A stretch of 64,000 nt of DNA from Pomphorhynchus laevis (taxonomy: Eukaryota > Acanthocephala > Palaeacanthocephala > Echinorhynchida > Pomphorhynchidae). Numbering within the stretch: the stretch's first letter is position 1; the number at the start of each line of letters is the position of its first letter. Position numbers and translations under genes: made by a program. The DNA is taken from positions 124,001 through 188,000 of the forward strand of contig WNNJ02001520.1 of assembly GCA_012934845.2 (NCBI GenBank), in the 5' to 3' direction. The notes below the pieces were generated by a model. The model saw nothing but the letters and a program-made list of their open reading frames with translations, had not been told where the DNA came from and did not search any database. Below are positions 42,240 to 53,916 of this stretch, one piece after another.

Positions 42240-42496
42240 CAAAGCATTACCTCAAGAGTAGCTGTAAAATTACGAATTTAAAAATCGTGAATTAAGGAAG
42301 ATTCTATCAAAAAGTATAAATATAGATTAAATAATAACGATAAGAATAAAATTTACAATTCGTTATATGATGACTTAAATTTTTACTTTGGTAAGCTGAT
42401 TAATAGCGAAAGCTTAAATACATCTAAGATTAACATTTGGAAAGATCAGAAATATTTTATCATTAAATTAAATAGAAACTTAAACTAACAAACAAT

Positions 42497-42556
42497 AATA
42501 AAAGGGAATATAAAATTAAAAGGGAATATAAAATTAAAAGGGAATATAAAATTAAT
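42497..42556 (+). repeat. 19-bp tandem repeat, three copies
   Basis: AAAAGGGAATATAAAATTA occurs three times in the N-terminal part of the reverse-transcriptase element. The length is not a multiple of three, so the frame shifts across the repeat. Confidence 0.85.
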
Positions 42557-42670
42557 AAAGATATCTATTTAGAACTTACTAAATTAAAGGATAAGTATAT
42601 AATAACAACAATTGATAAAACTAGTAATAACTTTGCCTTCATATGCAAAAAGCTTTATTATGATATACTA

Positions 42671-43123
42671 ATGAAAGAGGTTAATTCTAATGATTTAAAT
42701 GTAAATCCAACATATGAACGTAGTGAGTTGAGTTTAGAAACAATTATTACAAGTCACTGTTCTATAATGGATAAAAAGGGTATAAAGGTTGAATTAGATA
42801 ATAAAAATATACCTATATTATATTGGAATCCAAAATTACATAAAAATCCAATAAAACCTAGGTTCATATGTAGTGCGTTTAAATGTACATTAAAACCACT
42901 TTCTGTCTATATGAATAAAATACTTAAAGTAATTAAAGCACACTTCAAAAAATATTGTAAGGTAATCGAAATTAATACTGGTATAAAACACTATTTCAGT
43001 ATTAATTCCTCGAAAGAATTTTTAGAACACACAAAAAGAATAATTTTTCAAAATATAAATACTTACAATTTTAGTACGCTTTATACAAATCTAGATTTGG
43101 CAGATATTAAAGAATCAAATTAG
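42671..43123 (+). CDS. YMDD-type element reverse transcriptase, N-terminal open frame
   Basis: The 150-residue open frame covers the region before the catalytic box: YWNPKLHKNPIKPRFI, AHFKKYCKVIEINTG and STLYTNLDLADIK. The Lys-rich, Asn-rich composition follows the AT-rich base content. It supplies the part that is degraded in the 29-30 kb copy. It stops at 43,121-43,123, directly before a GAGTTACG repeat end. Confidence 0.65.
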   Translation: MKEVNSNDLNVNPTYERSELSLETIITSHCSIMDKKGIKVELDNKNIPILYWNPKLHKNPIKPRFICSAFKCTLKPLSVYMNKILKVIKAHFKKYCKVIEINTGIKHYFSINSSKEFLEHTKRIIFQNINTYNFSTLYTNLDLADIKESN

Positions 43124-43781
43124 CTAACTGAGTTACGTATTTAATATAATTATAAATTTAAAAAAAATAATTAACCTTATATTCGGAAATATATGCATAT
43201 ATATCTTACGACAACTATAACGCATATCTAGCAAAAATTAAACTATCAAGTAAATATAGATATATGGATAAAATTGAATTATTAGAATTATTAAATATTT
43301 TAATAAATCACAATTATTCAAAGGTAGAGACATCTATATTTAGACAAATAATAAATCTTCCAATGGGAGATAATAATATCCCAATTATAGCTGACTTATA
43401 TTTAAGCTGTATAGAATATAGATTTGTTCATAACTTTGTAAAAACTGAATCTAAACCATATAAAGATATAAAATATATGTTTCGATATTCTAATGACAAT
43501 ATATTAAAATATTTTTTCCAATAATTTTTATTCAATAAGTTAACAATTTATTCAGGTAACCTTATTTTTAATAAAACTATTACTGATGATAAATAAGGTA
43601 TATATCTAGATACGAACATTAAATTAAGATTAATTAAAACTATTATTAATTTATATCGTAAAGATGACACATTTAAATTTACAAGAAACATATTTTTGCA
43701 TGAGCATTCATGCATATCATATAATATTACATATAATACATAAAAATTGAAATTTTAAGAATTGCCATAATATGTAACGAT

Positions 43782-43798
43782 ATTGGTTTTTAAAATCA
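43782..43798. repeat. Left 17-bp target site duplication of the RTE element
   Basis: ATTGGTTTTTAAAATCA here is identical to 46,893-46,909. Joining the outer flanks restores reverse-transcriptase element sequence like that at 26.6 and 29.4 kb. Confidence 0.95.
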
Positions 43799-44040
43799 AC
43801 TTCGCCATGGCCGGTCCCAAGCCCGTGCTGAGAAAGGAGGAGGGTTGGCGATAGACTTCGCGACAAGCCAGCCGTAAAACAAAACCGTTGCATCAACTTT
43901 ATGAAATGTTGTCTCAATGCTCCAAACGTCAGGACTACGGCGTCCCCGGTAAGCGACGCGCTCAGGTACGGCCTGGCCTGAGCGATAAGTCATCAAGGGT
44001 CTCTGCAGTAAAAGTGACTGCGGGGGGGTAACCAAACTAG

Positions 44041-45409
44041 CTACCATACGAAAGCTGAATCAAAAAGAAAACGAGTTCGAATTGCAACATTGAATGTCGG
44101 CTCGCTGACTGGTCGTTCTTTGGAAATCGCCGAGTCTCTAAAAAGACGACGAATCGATATATGTGCAGTGCAAGAGACGCGTTGGTCAGGCGACAAATCT
44201 AGACAAATTGGTCTTGGTTTCAAATGTATATACTACGGAAAACCTAAAACGATGAGTGGCGTCGGCATCATTGTCTCCAGCCGTTTCCAAAATAGTATTG
44301 CGGAAGTTCATCGATACAGTAACCGACTGATGAAAATAACCGTCGCTTTTGATAACCGGATAATACATATCTTCAGCGCATATGCGCCACAAACAGGATG
44401 CGACAAGGTAGTCAAAGAAAGGTTCTGGACACAGATCGACGAACTAATCGCTGAAGTTCCAAAGGATCACATGATAATCATCGCTGGAGATCTAAATGGC
44501 CATGTCGGTGTCGAAAGGGATGGACACAACTGTCATGGGGAAAGGGATTTGGACGAAGAGACGACGATGGTGAGCAAATCCTTGAATTCGCAGATGCACA
44601 TGACCTCGTTATATGCAATACATGGTTTCAAAAACGAGCATCACACCTCATCACTTTTCACAGCGCCTTAAATAAAACCCAAATCGACTATATCTTAGTC
44701 CGACGGTGTGATCTCAAACTCGTAATCGATACAAAGTCTATCCCGTATGAAACAGTGACAACTCAACATAGACCTGTCGTTACAACCCTGAATATCACCT
44801 CGCCGAAGCAACCTAGCGCAGAACGTAACGTGAGACCTCGTATAAAATGGTGGAAATTCAAGAAAACGGAATCCGATTTGAAGCCCATAAAAAATATGGC
44901 ACCCATAACGACGATAAATGAAACATGGGAAAAAACCAAAGCGTCCATTACGAAATTTTCCCAAGAGATACTTGGTACTACAAAACCTGGAACACGACGA
45001 CTCGATAAAAGTTTATGGCTATGGACAGATGAAGTAAAAGAAAGTGTTCGACAAAAGAAACGCAGTTACCACGTCTGGCTCGCGAGCAAATGTTCCGAAG
45101 ACTGGGAAAAATACAAAGGAGCTAAAAAGAAAGCAAAAAAAAGTAATAGCTCCAACTAAAGCAAAGAAGTTTGATGATTTGTGCGCGAAACTCGATACAC
45201 GTGAAGGAGAGCGTGCAATTTATAGAATCGCCCGAACAAGATACCAAAAAACGCAGGATACTGAAAAGTTTCATGGAATAAACGATCAAAGCGGTGTTTT
45301 GCTTACTCGTAGGACGCAGGTATTAGAGCGATGGCGAACTTACTTCAAAGAGATATCCACCCAGGAATTTGAACACCCACTTATACCACAGGCCCAGTCT
45401 TGCCCATAA
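44041..45409 (+). pseudogene. RTE endonuclease and linker, frameshifted
   Basis: The AP-type endonuclease nicks target DNA to start reverse transcription. RIATLNVGSLTGRSLEIAES, CAVQETRWSGD, FSAYAPQTGCD and IIAGDLNGHVG are visible in frame to about 44,570. The frame then shifts, and FADAHDLVICNTWFQ and IDYILVRRCDLK follow. Another shift near 45,140 in an A-rich run leads into KKFDDLCAKLDTREGERAIY and WRTYFKEIS. Most catalytic positions appear present, so the damage is chiefly the frameshifts. Confidence 0.85.
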
Positions 45410-46878
45410 CAGCTATCGAGGTTGAAATTGCACTACATAAAATAAAAAGTGCAAAAGCTACGGGGCCTGATGATGTAGCTTCAGAATTCTGGAAATCAAG
45501 TGTACGGGATTCAACAAGGTGGTTGGTGCAGTTTTTCAACAAAATAATTCAAGAAAAGGAGTTACCTCTTGATTGGAGACGGAGCACAACCGTACCTATA
45601 TGGAAACAGAAGGGAAATCCGGCCGACTGTTCAAATTACCGCCCGATTCGTCTCATTTCACACACCCTCAAGATTTTGGAACATGTGATAAACGATAGGA
45701 TAAGAAGCATAGTCAAGATATCCTCAAATCAATGTGGTTTTGTCAAGAACTGTGGCACCATCGATGCTATCTATGCCCTTCGCCTTCTTCTTGAAAAACA
45801 TCGCGAAAAACAGAAAGATATATATTGTGCGTTCCTTGATCTTGAAAAGGCGTTCGATCGGGTCCCGCATGAAGTTATTTGCTACGCTTTGAGATTCCAC
45901 TTAGTCCCTGAAGAGATTGTTGAATGGGTCAAGCTAATATACAAAGGATCAACAAGTCGGGTATGTACGACCGTGGGATATACAGATGATTTTCCTATCA
46001 CCGTTGGAGTTCATCAAGGGTCTGCGCTGTTCCCGTTGCTATTCATCCTCGTTATGGATGCCATATCCAACAATCTAAACAGACAGTTTCCGTGGACTAT
46101 TCTATATGTAGATGACGTCATGCTTGCGTCCGTAGATAAAGATGACCTCCAACAACAAATAAACAGCTGGGGAAATCGACTCAAGCAGTTTGGTCTACGC
46201 CTGAACGCGCGTAAAACGGAATACCTGACCACAAATATGAATGATGATCAGCCGCTACAGTTTGGAAAACACACACTGCACCGAACAACTGCGTTTAAAT
46301 ACCTTGGCTCCACCATAGCGGCAGATGGTATCCTACGCGCAGAGGTCTCTTCTCGAATAAATGCAGCCTGGATGAAATGGCGGTCAGCTACAGGTATTCT
46401 CTGCGATCCAAAGATAAAAGACCGACTGAAGTCGAAAATTTACAAAACTTTAATACGACCGGTGGTCCTTTATGGCGCTGAATGCTGGGCGATATCAAAA
46501 TATGAGGAACGCAAAGTTGCCGCAATGGAGACAAAGATGCTCCGATGGACAGCAGGAAAAACTTTAAAAGATCATGTCCGGAACGAAGAAATCAGGGATC
46601 GTTTTGGCGTAGTGCCAATAATAGAGAAACTTCGCGAAAAACGACTACAATGGTACGGCCACGTTATCCGCGCAAGCGAACACCAACCATCAAATAGGTT
46701 CGTCGCCGTGACAGTGGATGGAAAGCGTCCGATAGGAAGGCCGAAATTGCGATGGATGGACGTCATACGTCATGATTTGATAAGTGTTGGACTAGAAACC
46801 AAAGACGCCATAAATAGAACCAAGTGGAGGCAACTTTCAAAAGCAGCGGACCCCGTACCTACACGGGAAAGACGCTAA
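45400..46878 (+). CDS. RTE reverse transcriptase, open frame
   Basis: This intact 492-residue frame covers the whole reverse transcriptase: KSAKATGPDDVASEFWK, YRPIRLISHTLKILE, CGFVKNCGTIDAI, IYCAFLDLEKAFDRVPHE, VHQGSALFPLLFILVMD and TILYVDDVMLAS (catalytic YVDD). The thumb (FKYLGSTIAADG) and the C-terminal KRLQWYGHVIRASEH to GRPKLRWMDVIRHD segment are typical of RTE. It is out of frame with the preceding endonuclease. VHQGSA replaces the usual VRQG, and CGF is preceded by SSNQ. This is the longest open frame of the repeats outside LINE copy F. Confidence 0.95.
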   Translation: MPITAIEVEIALHKIKSAKATGPDDVASEFWKSSVRDSTRWLVQFFNKIIQEKELPLDWRRSTTVPIWKQKGNPADCSNYRPIRLISHTLKILEHVINDRIRSIVKISSNQCGFVKNCGTIDAIYALRLLLEKHREKQKDIYCAFLDLEKAFDRVPHEVICYALRFHLVPEEIVEWVKLIYKGSTSRVCTTVGYTDDFPITVGVHQGSALFPLLFILVMDAISNNLNRQFPWTILYVDDVMLASVDKDDLQQQINSWGNRLKQFGLRLNARKTEYLTTNMNDDQPLQFGKHTLHRTTAFKYLGSTIAADGILRAEVSSRINAAWMKWRSATGILCDPKIKDRLKSKIYKTLIRPVVLYGAECWAISKYEERKVAAMETKMLRWTAGKTLKDHVRNEEIRDRFGVVPIIEKLREKRLQWYGHVIRASEHQPSNRFVAVTVDGKRPIGRPKLRWMDVIRHDLISVGLETKDAINRTKWRQLSKAADPVPTRERR

Positions 46879-46892
46879 AGAAAAAGAAGAAG

Positions 46893-46909
46893 ATTGGTTT
46901 TTAAAATCA
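46893..46909. repeat. Right 17-bp target site duplication of the RTE element
   Basis: It is identical to 43,782-43,798 and is followed by TTTAAATAATTTTTAG, which continues the interrupted element. Confidence 0.95.
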
Positions 46910-47229
46910 TTTAAATAATTTTTAGATATATATTTTAAACTAAATTACTATAAAAATAAAATCAAACAGAAAATCGTAAAACATAAATTAACAAATATCA
47001 TTAAACAAATTTAAACTATTAATTGAAAAATGTTTGTGTGGATAATAAAGAATAAACTTTGTATTAGAATAAGATACATTAGATAATAAAATTTCATCAG
47101 AGGAAATAAGTCATTTGCATGCATTTGGCTTTGATGCTGATAAATCGTCTCTTATTAATTAGTCAATTTATACAAATTGATTCTTATTTTAAATTTTAAT
47201 CTTAAACGTTAACTTTATAATTTTTATAA

Positions 47230-49870
47230 ATAAGTCGCTAGGTGCCAGTCGACTAAGTATTAGGTTGGCACCTATTGTCAATTAGCCTCTTCGTGAAACG
47301 GAGGCAACGTATGTTCGATATTTGTCGATCGGACGCTAAATAATTGGCCAGCATCAGCCGTATAGATAGTCATTTCATAGACTATCTAAAATCGCTCCTA
47401 TGACTCCAACGGCGAATTGGACAATGGACGAAAAACGGAAGAGAGTCACGGAGGCATGTTTCCTTACAGTAACAAAGTTAGATTATCAAAGAATATCAGG
47501 AACGGGAGATAGCCGAACAAACAATATCCCTCTGATGACTCCAATGGTGGTTTAGACAATGAATGAAAAGCCGGAAGAGAGTCACGGAGACAAGGTTACT
47601 TACAGTAGCGATGTAAGATCATTAAAGGATATCGGGAACGGCAGATGTCCGAACAAACAAAATCAAGACAATGAAAATGACAAGCGAGAAATTTACGAGA
47701 AATAAATTAGGAGCGATGAACAATGGTCAACTTAACACTGACCGGAGGAGTTTTTATTGTCGGGTGCCGTGTGACTGGGAAGTTGTACGGAGACAGCGAA
47801 AGAGGCATCAACATCCGAAGCGGACTAGCCTTCACGTAAGAACGTGGAGTGTCATCTCGCTGGCGGGGAAGGAACCGGAATTAGTTGGAGAGATGGTTCG
47901 CTTCGATCTAGGAATAGTCGGAGTGAAAGGGGAAAACTGCTGTGTGTATGCTCCCAACATTATAACGAAATACGTAGTCTCTGTTGAAGATATCCAGGTT
48001 ATGCTTGATAGTACTCCTATGAGAGATTCCCTCGTTTTATTGAGTGACTTTAATGTTCACGTTGGTATCGACAATAGCAATTGGAAGAGGTGTTGAGGAG
48101 GAACGGACTTCCCGACACTGAATGCGAGTGGTATTAAATTATTGCACTTCTGTTCTCGTAACAATTTGTTCGTAAACAACACCATGTTTGAACATAATGA
48201 GATCCGTAGATGCATATGGCATCAGGATTTTCTCAGTCAAAGATCAATGATCGATTTTGTAATCGTTTCATCTAATCTGCGACATTATGTTCTGGACACT
48301 CGCGTGAAGAGAGGGGTGAATTGTCAACTGATCACTATCTTGTGGTTAGTAAGTTTCGATGACATGATCCGATGCTAGACAAGCCTGTAAACCCAAATGT
48401 TGTGTGAGGGTGCGTTGAGAGCGTCTAGAATATGTTTCGGTCAAAGAACGGTTTTCTGGTTACCTAAGGGCGCAATTTTCTCGGTTGCCATAAGATGTGA
48501 AACACATTGATCAGAAATGGGAGATGCTCATTTCATCGGTTGCCAAAGTAACTGTGAATAGTTGTGGCTTGAAGGCCCTAGGTGCATGTCGCTAATGGAT
48601 TCCTCGAACTGCTTGGTGGACGCAAAGAGTTAGAGATTTCTTCCAACAGAAGAAGTTGGTTTATAAGGCAACTTTTGTCTGATAAATCAGTGAAATATGT
48701 AGACATGTACCGGATGACAACGAATCTTCTGCTCGAGCAATTACCGAAACCAAGAAGGCGAGTTAGGAGAAGTTTGGAGAACACTTTTGTGAGAGTACCC
48801 TTGGTAGAAGTTGGTCAGCTTAGGATTCTGGAGATAAAGATACGGCATATTGTTGAGGGACAGATGCAACAAGAACAATGTGACTTTCGTCCAGGTCTTA
48901 ACTATCCTTGAGCTGTCTTGGGAGTTCGCTCAACTGGTCTACATGTACTTTGTAGATTTGGCGAAGTTGTTCGACCAAATTCCGCTAGAGAGGTTGTTGG
49001 AGTGCTAAGGTTGTATGGAGTACTAAGGTTGTATGGAGTACCACATTATCTTCGGGTTGATGTAATTTTTCTGTATGAACAAAGTATGAATTGTATTCGT
49101 GTTCTAGGTAGGAAGTCTGAATCATTTCCAGTAGGCGTTAGGCTTCGTCAGAGTTGTACATTGTCTTCACTTTTGTTCCTTGTTGACATGGACAAAATTA
49201 CGAGACGGACTGCCCTGTCGGAGGTCGATCTTCAGTTCGGTTCCAGCAGGATACCATCTTTGCATTTTGCAGATGATGATGTCTTGTTGGCTTCTTGTCC
49301 TGATGATTTACAATGCCTACTAGATCGATTTACGATGGGGTGCCAAGCAGCAGAGATGTTGATTAGTACCTTTAATACTGTCTTTGTGTTCGTATCGTAT
49401 TCATGTGTCAATGTTAACCAGGATTGGGGAAAAGATTCTTTCTGATGTGTAGGACTTCAAGTATCTTGATACAGGCGACCGAAATGAGATTTCTTCGCGG
49501 TGTGACCGGTCTTAGCCTTAGAGATAAGGTTAAGAATTCAGTCATCCCGGATGGACTCGTAATAAAGTCGCTGCTTCTTCACATCGAAAGAAGTCAGTTG
49601 ATGAGGCTATGACACGTACTGAGGATGTCTAGGGATGGCCTTCCTCGGAGAGTTTTCCAGGTCGGACTCTCTGGAAAGAGACTCGAGGTATACATTAGTA
49701 CTGGTGGAGAGATCAAATCTCGGAATTGACCGAAGAGCACCTTGGGCTATCTGAAAGAGAACTCTGATCTGTCGCACAGATCGCGATGTATGGAGTAGTT
49801 TGGTTCGTACACTGCCTCTACGACCCAACAACCTTACCAGTGGTTGACAAGAAAAATCTTGTGTAAATAA
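47230..49870 (+). mobile_element. Old RTE-like LINE of a type common in fish
   Basis: Broken frames encode an AP-type endonuclease (VRTWSVISLAGKEPELVGEM, VLLSDFNVHVGIDN, NTMFEHNEIRRCIWHQDF, SMIDFVIVSSNLRHYVLDTR). A reverse transcriptase follows (GRKSESFPVGVRLRQSCTLS, PSLHFADDDVLLASCPDDLQ), then a C-terminus with FLRGVTGLSLRDKVKNSVI and LLLHIERSQLMRL. The peptide order and wording follow a LINE family well represented in fish and some invertebrates. At least six breaks are visible. The 5' leader holds a tandem duplication. This is a different family from the RTE at 43.8 kb. Confidence 0.85.
47401..47662 (+). repeat. ~135-bp tandem repeat in the LINE leader, two copies
   Basis: Units starting TGACTCCAACGG (47,401) and TGACTCCAATGG (47,536) share GGAAGAGAGTCACGGAG, CTTACAGTA and GAACG(G)xAGATxxCCGAACAAACA. 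They lie just before the first coding segment, where tandem promoter repeats are known in several LINE families. Confidence 0.85.
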
Positions 49871-52462
49871 AAAAAGTAAACTTGACCGAAATAATATATT
49901 CATAATGTCATGAATTGTTTAACAAAAAGCGTTGTTTGTTCAAACGCGTGTACAATATGCAACGCATATTATGTAAGTGGAACGGGCTTGTCAATGAACA
50001 TTCTTTGGATCAATAACAAAAAGGTGATTTTAAAAAGGCGCTATCTAAATAATGATGCTTTCAAGCACTGTGTTCTCAAAACATCTTGATGAATATAGCG
50101 ATCAATTTAAATACAGCTAGTATTGCCGCAATATCAGTTGACCGCTAGGCACCGAACACGAGGACAAAGAAGTATTGAACAACTCTTCAGAGGCAGACAC
50201 AAATAATCATATTCAATGCATATATTTACAGCAGAGGGATTATTTTCTTTAGTTTGAACGATAATTTTGATATTCTTGTAATGTACATTTTATGATTTCA
50301 GATTAAAAAGGCCAGTAAAATAGCAAAAAGTCAAAATTAATATTTTTGTTACTTAGTGATGTTATAACTAAAATTAACAATATAATGCACTCCATTAGAC
50401 AATGGGATGTAGAAATGATTATAAATTAGTGTGTCTTATGATTGCCTTAAAAATATGTAATGCATTTTTCTTAAAATAAAGACGACAATAATTGTATCTA
50501 CAAAAGCTTGTTATGACGTACAATGAAATTATTAACGATTAGGTTTTGTGATTCTGGTAATATGTCGTCTGTCAATAGAATTGTCTCTATACAAAGCTAC
50601 GCAAACGTTTACAATCAAAAATAAGTTATGTTTTTGCGTTTTCTTTCTCTTCTCGTCAATACTTCTTACATAATGATCCAGTTATTGCAAATTCGAATGT
50701 CAATTATTTTATTTGCAAAAGACAAAATTTATTTATTTGCAAAAGACAAAATTATTTTATTTGCAAAAGACAAAATTTAGATAATTACAAAATAATTTGA
50801 AATTATATGCAGAGTTGAGTGAAAAATATAAGTTTGAGAGAAATGATTGAAACTAAATTTTGCACATGGTATATAAAAAATAATGGGTTATAAAAATATT
50901 TATGATAATAAAAGTTACATTTTTTGTAACTTTTTTTTAAAAAGTTACATTTTTAAATCAATTTATTATTCAAAATATGTGCCCTTATTAAAGTGATCTT
51001 ATTCTAAGATTGCGAGGATTCTATTAACGAACTCATTTTTATTGATTTATGATATTAGATGGTATCAATGTCATTTGGCACATATTAAAAAGAGCCCATG
51101 ACTAAAAACCTTATATTGTATAGACATCTATAATAATCAAAAAGGTTATATGTTTTATTATGTGTTTATTAATAATCACAGCAGTAAAACAAAGAAAAGA
51201 GTTGTTTGAACTTGAAATCTGAATATACATATTTTAAAACTGAGATTATAAAGGCATAGATTATATCGCTTAGGTAATAACTGTGCTATTACCTAATTTG
51301 TTTTGATTTAGCATTCTTAGCTAAAACGTTTTTACATAATATTTGCCTTGTAGTACATAATTATTATATAAAATATAAATTTAAGTTAGTCAATCAGACA
51401 AACTACGAATGCAACTCAATTATTAATTTTATTTTATATAATAAATATATAATTACGGCAGGAGAACAGAGATGGAACAAAGCGAAAAGTAAATAAAGCG
51501 TTTTTATAATTCAAAACAATAGCTCAAAAACACTATTGAATCACAAATGATTGACGGTGTAGCAGGGAATAAAAAATGGCATTATATTCTTGATATTAAA
51601 TGTTATCGCACTGTATTTAAGGCATATATATAAAGCAACTAATTTTGGGAAGCTCCATATTTTAACTTTAACTTTAATATTTCGAAGTACAAAGTTTTTT
51701 TGAAAATATGTTTTATTTACAAATAATATTTGAACCTATCATAGTAGAAAAGGTATAAACCAAAGTTGTTATATTTAAATGGTGCTTTTCGATGTATCAA
51801 AACAAACGGCACGATGAGCCCACATTGTGTTTAGATTATCTAAGAGAGTAGTTTTAAAGTTGATTAAGGGCGAATTGCAGTATATTTTACTGTAATTACA
51901 ATATTAAAGAAACAGAATTACACAGGTTAAAATAAGAAAATCCTCATTCAACCACATGCTTCCGTTTCTTAATATTGTTGTAACTAATTAGTAAAATGAT
52001 AAGTCAATATAGCAAACGGACGCATCTGCTAAAATAATGATTTATATAAAACCATTATATCCATAAAAATATCATTGTATGCATTGTTCTGGTGTAAAAA
52101 AACTTGAACAAAATATGATATTGAAAAATCAATTTTTAGTAATAACGTTTTGACTACATCTTTGTAACATTGATTATTGGTGCTCCACACATTTTATTAT
52201 TTTATTTTTTTTAAGAAAAACTTCTAATGTAATTTAGAAACGGAAGAAACTTAAGCGGTATTTTACTGTGTGTACTCTACTAGAGTGATATAATATTCTA
52301 TTTTGATAATTGATAAAACATGATCATTTGCGTTGAATAACCAGGAATCAATCACGAAGACGATTTTGTGCTTTACATTTTATCGAAATCAAATATCTTT
52401 AATTATTTTAAGCATATGGTTTTAACGATTTATGATTTTTTCTTTTGATAAAATGATTGTAA
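49871..52462. other. AT-rich spacer
   Basis: No gene was recognised. It includes a short tandem repeat (50,703-50,778, three copies of a ~30-bp unit with ATTTGCAAAAGACAAAAT) and an inverted AAAAGTTACATTTTT pair near 50,913-50,956. Confidence 0.4.
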
Positions 52463-52720
52463 TGATCAGATCACTTACCTGAGTCTACGCATTAAAATTA
52501 AAAATAAATTATAAAGTTTAAAAATAATATAAAATTTATATAAAATCAAAATTTAAAATAATAATCAATTATTAAAAATTGATTAATAATATAAGATGCA
52601 TATTATTAATATACAATTTATTACATAATTTATACAATTTATTATATAATTTATATATAATTTATTTCTTAAAATTTATAATTATATTAAATACGTAGAC
52701 TCAGTTAGCTGATTTGATTA
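52463..52720. mobile_element. Short terminal-inverted-repeat element, 258 bp
   Basis: The left end contains ATCACTTACCTGAGTCTACG and the right end CGTAGACTCAGTTAGCTGAT. They are imperfect reverse complements over about 45 bp, enclosing AT-rich sequence with no open frame. The ends are the same GAGTCTACG sequence that terminates the YMDD-element units at 25.5-27.1 kb. It looks like a MITE or an internally deleted relative. Confidence 0.75.
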
Positions 52721-52796
52721 ATACATGTCAAATACATGATAATGACGTATTTATTCTAATGGAATTTGCTTATCTAGTATCTTATTCTAATACTCG
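52721..52796 (-). repeat. Remnant of the YMDD-element downstream region
   Basis: ACATGATAATGACGTATTTAT and CTAGTATCTTATTCTAATAC, in the usual order, are directly followed by LINE copy C. Confidence 0.6.
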
Positions 52797-53503
52797 CAGG
52801 TGCAAAGAAGTAGTCTCGGACATCATCCGAATCATTTTAAGATTAAAAGATCAGTTAACCCGGTCCAATCTTATTCTAAACTCCGCTAAATCACAGGTGA
52901 TGGTCTTTCATGGCGCCCCTACAACAAAGCAAAAACTTAAGAGATTAGAATCTCTGCCCTCTCCTCCATTTTGACTAATCAACCACTCCCTGTCTTCACG
53001 AGTTGAGTAAAATACCAGGGGTATTTTTTTGAGTAAAATACCTGGGTCGGCGAAAGCTGACCTGGATAGACTTAAACGTATCCTGAAGAGAGCTAGGTGG
53101 GCCCTGATACGGGCCCAGCATCTGTCATTGAAAGAGAAAACCCATGTGCGCCTTTGAGGCACTTGGGCTATCTCGGAATTAGTCTTCTTTTCGAGAGGAC
53201 GTCCCCAGAGCAAAGGCTAAGGTTTCTCAAGCTCTTTGTATCTCGTTTACCCAGCATAGTCCGCCTCGATTGAACTCTTCGGGGGGAGGGGAAAGACCCC
53301 GGGTGGTTTAGTTGGAAGGCAGCGTATTGGATTGGCTGGAGAGCTCAGATCCCACTAGACCTGAGGCCATAAAGATTGAGGACTTAAAAACAGAAGGATG
53401 AAAGAAGATTTCTGTCATATTTTGGTTTTCTTTTTCTTCAACTGAAAACTTTATCCCATGTATTATTGTTTTTAAGAAAATCTTTATTTATTTATTATAA
53501 AGT
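52797..53503 (+). mobile_element. LINE copy C, 3' fragment
   Basis: It begins in the RT just after the catalytic box (RRCKEVVSDIIRIILRLKDQ) and runs to the AATCTTTATTTATTTATT tail. A short local duplication (GAGTAAAATACC) lies at 53,007-53,045. It inserted into YMDD-element sequence. The fragment shares AQHLSLKEKT- and RAHLALF-type frames with copies E and F. Confidence 0.9.
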
Positions 53504-53916
53504 CTTTGTATTTCTCTTCTGTGCGAGTATATTACACATAACCATTTTACGTGTGTTACATACTGTGCATCGTAATTTTGTTATTTAATCCTTATATTAT
53601 TAAGACAGTTTATTAAGATATTAATAAGATACTTTTGGTTTTGCCACTGCAATCTGTTTCAGTAAAACAGCAGACTAAGTTACCTATACCAATATAATGA
53701 TAAAAGGGCTGCTGGCAAAATTGAAGATTATTCTATCTGATTTATTCTTTCTTGAAACTTATTGTTTTTCTCAATGCAGATATGAATGAAATAATGTTAT
53801 TAATTATATAGTATTATATAGTATTATATTATAATATTAAATTAATTACATTAATAAATGTTCCATTGTTTTAAATAATAGAAGAAATCAAATTATATTT
53901 TAAAATGTATGTATTA

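Larger units (their letters stand above)
43799..46892 (+). mobile_element. RTE-clade LINE, near full length, 3.09 kb
   Basis: The element lies between perfect 17-bp target duplications. Its 5' part contains GGCCGGTCCCAAGCCC, a leader found in many RTE elements. One long reading frame with endonuclease and reverse transcriptase follows, and it ends in a purine-rich AAAGAAAAAGAAGAAG tail. Three frameshifts (about 44,570, 45,140 and 45,390) break the frame, the second in a poly(A) run. Its size is that of complete RTE elements. It inserted into the plus-strand YMDD-type element after that element had already degenerated. Confidence 0.95.
42240..47220 (+). mobile_element. YMDD-type reverse-transcriptase element, plus-strand copy, split by RTE
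   Basis: The left part (42,240-43,798) and right part (46,893-47,220) form one element interrupted by an RTE insertion. The left part encodes IITTIDKTSNNFAFICKKLY, YWNPKLHKNPIKPRFI, NTYNFSTLYTNLDLADIK, IFRQIINLPMGDNN and YMFRYSNDNI. These are the same motifs as in the 28.5-30.5 kb copies; the catalytic box has decayed to YSND. A GAGTTACG repeat end at 43,130 lies inside the reverse transcriptase, suggesting an internal rearrangement. The right part holds the downstream region (GTATTAGAATAAGATAC, CAGAGGAAATAAGTC) without the GGGGCC segment. Confidence 0.75.

Noticed and set aside
48578-48784. Minus-strand frame opposite the fish-type LINE
   Set aside because: It is the reverse shadow of the reverse-transcriptase region.
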